Origin: Pisaster brevispinus
Taxonomy: Eukaryota; Echinodermata; Asteroidea; Forcipulatida; Asteriidae
Reading direction: 5' to 3'
NCBI GenBank assembly: GCA_023634235.1
Contig: JAMKCF010000008.1
Span: 2,671,001-2,735,000, forward strand
Length of the DNA: 64,000 nucleotides
The position numbers were made by a program, and so were the translations under genes. Under the pieces are notes generated by a model. It was not told where the DNA came from, did not search any database, and saw only the letters and a program-made list of their open reading frames with translations. Numbering within the stretch: the stretch's first letter is position 1; each line of letters opens with the position of its first letter. Shown one piece after another: positions 63,590 to 64,000 of this stretch.

Positions 63590-64000
63590 ATGGGAAGGTT
63601 TGTTTTTTATGACAGGCGAGTAAAATGCGATTTGACAGGCCGTCCTCCCCCGCGGAACAAACCCCAGTTATCTTAACTGGAGTGGAGCGGGTTCGACGAT
63701 GGCAGTCACCTTCGGCAGATTGTTCCCTTTTGCTCCTGTCGTTTACCAGATTCTACTGTGGAGGACGGTCATTAAAATGGATGATTGAAAGCCTGTAGTT
63801 TGCAAGTTTGCTACACTAACGCTGCAAAAGCAGCCCAGCCGTTGCGATCGGCCAATGACCTACCTGAGGGCCATCCGGCGAATCATCCATCTTCGTGAAG
63901 TACCCAGAGCGTGCATGGGGTGCACCCGATCTGCACGCACCACCTGGGGGGCTTCGGCTTCTGAAGTGAGTGTGGGAAATAATAGCAGTGAGGCTGTGTC
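63590..64000. other. GC-rich segment at the window edge, unidentified
   Basis: Contains short complementary pairs such as CCGTCCTCC with GGAGGACGG (63642 and 63751) and CCAGTTATCTTAACTGG, plus a GCGGGTTCGA B-box-like string. No known RNA gene matches from memory, and the segment is cut by the window end. Confidence 0.35.

Overview
This is a window of invertebrate deuterostome genomic DNA: AT-rich, intron-dense and full of short interspersed repeats. Several repeat families are of kinds I associate with echinoderms, sea stars in particular: inverted-repeat elements beginning GGGCCCAATTTCAT, terminal repeats reading AGGCAGGGTATAC, tRNA-headed SINEs with (AAT)n tails, and CAGGG...CCCTG hAT-like elements. 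That assignment is inference from memory, not a database result.

One protein-coding gene is well supported. It lies on the minus strand, runs from an ATG at 60951 to a TAG at 24695 (about 36 kb), and can be read as 26 coding exons whose phases agree at every junction except one uncertain donor (exon 24). It encodes a kinesin-3 motor protein of about 1106 residues: motor domain with P-loop, switch I and switch II, neck coiled coil, FHA domain, C2/kinesin-associated region, short coiled coil, and a proline-rich tail. It most resembles the KIF28/KLP-6 branch. The proposed last exon ends in Cys-Ser-Leu-Met, a CaaX prenylation-type motif; kinesin-3 proteins such as KIF1A end in a lipid-binding PH domain instead. 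This is the most interesting candidate observation here.

Layout. 1-3230 (+): a tandemly duplicated, decayed exon cluster of four ~600-710 bp units. 3230-5400: unidentified GC-richer segments, a 21-bp minisatellite and a decayed ORF. 5400-9700: AT-rich non-coding DNA with a LINE-like tail and paired tRNA-like sequences. 9700-13060: a large inverted and tandem repeat complex built on alternating 61-bp satellite units. 13060-24690: non-coding, with MITEs, tRNA-like palindromes and microsatellites; its right end is probably kinesin 3' UTR. 24695-60951: the kinesin gene, with introns holding MITEs, SINEs, hAT-like elements, a 1.6-kb 23-bp minisatellite (intron 9), a 21-bp minisatellite and a CCAATTGG cluster (intron 5). 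60952-64000: upstream region with a 919-bp terminal-inverted-repeat element made of 42-bp repeats, then unresolved GC-rich sequence at the right edge. Most long open frames in this window are read-through of tandem repeats, not genes.
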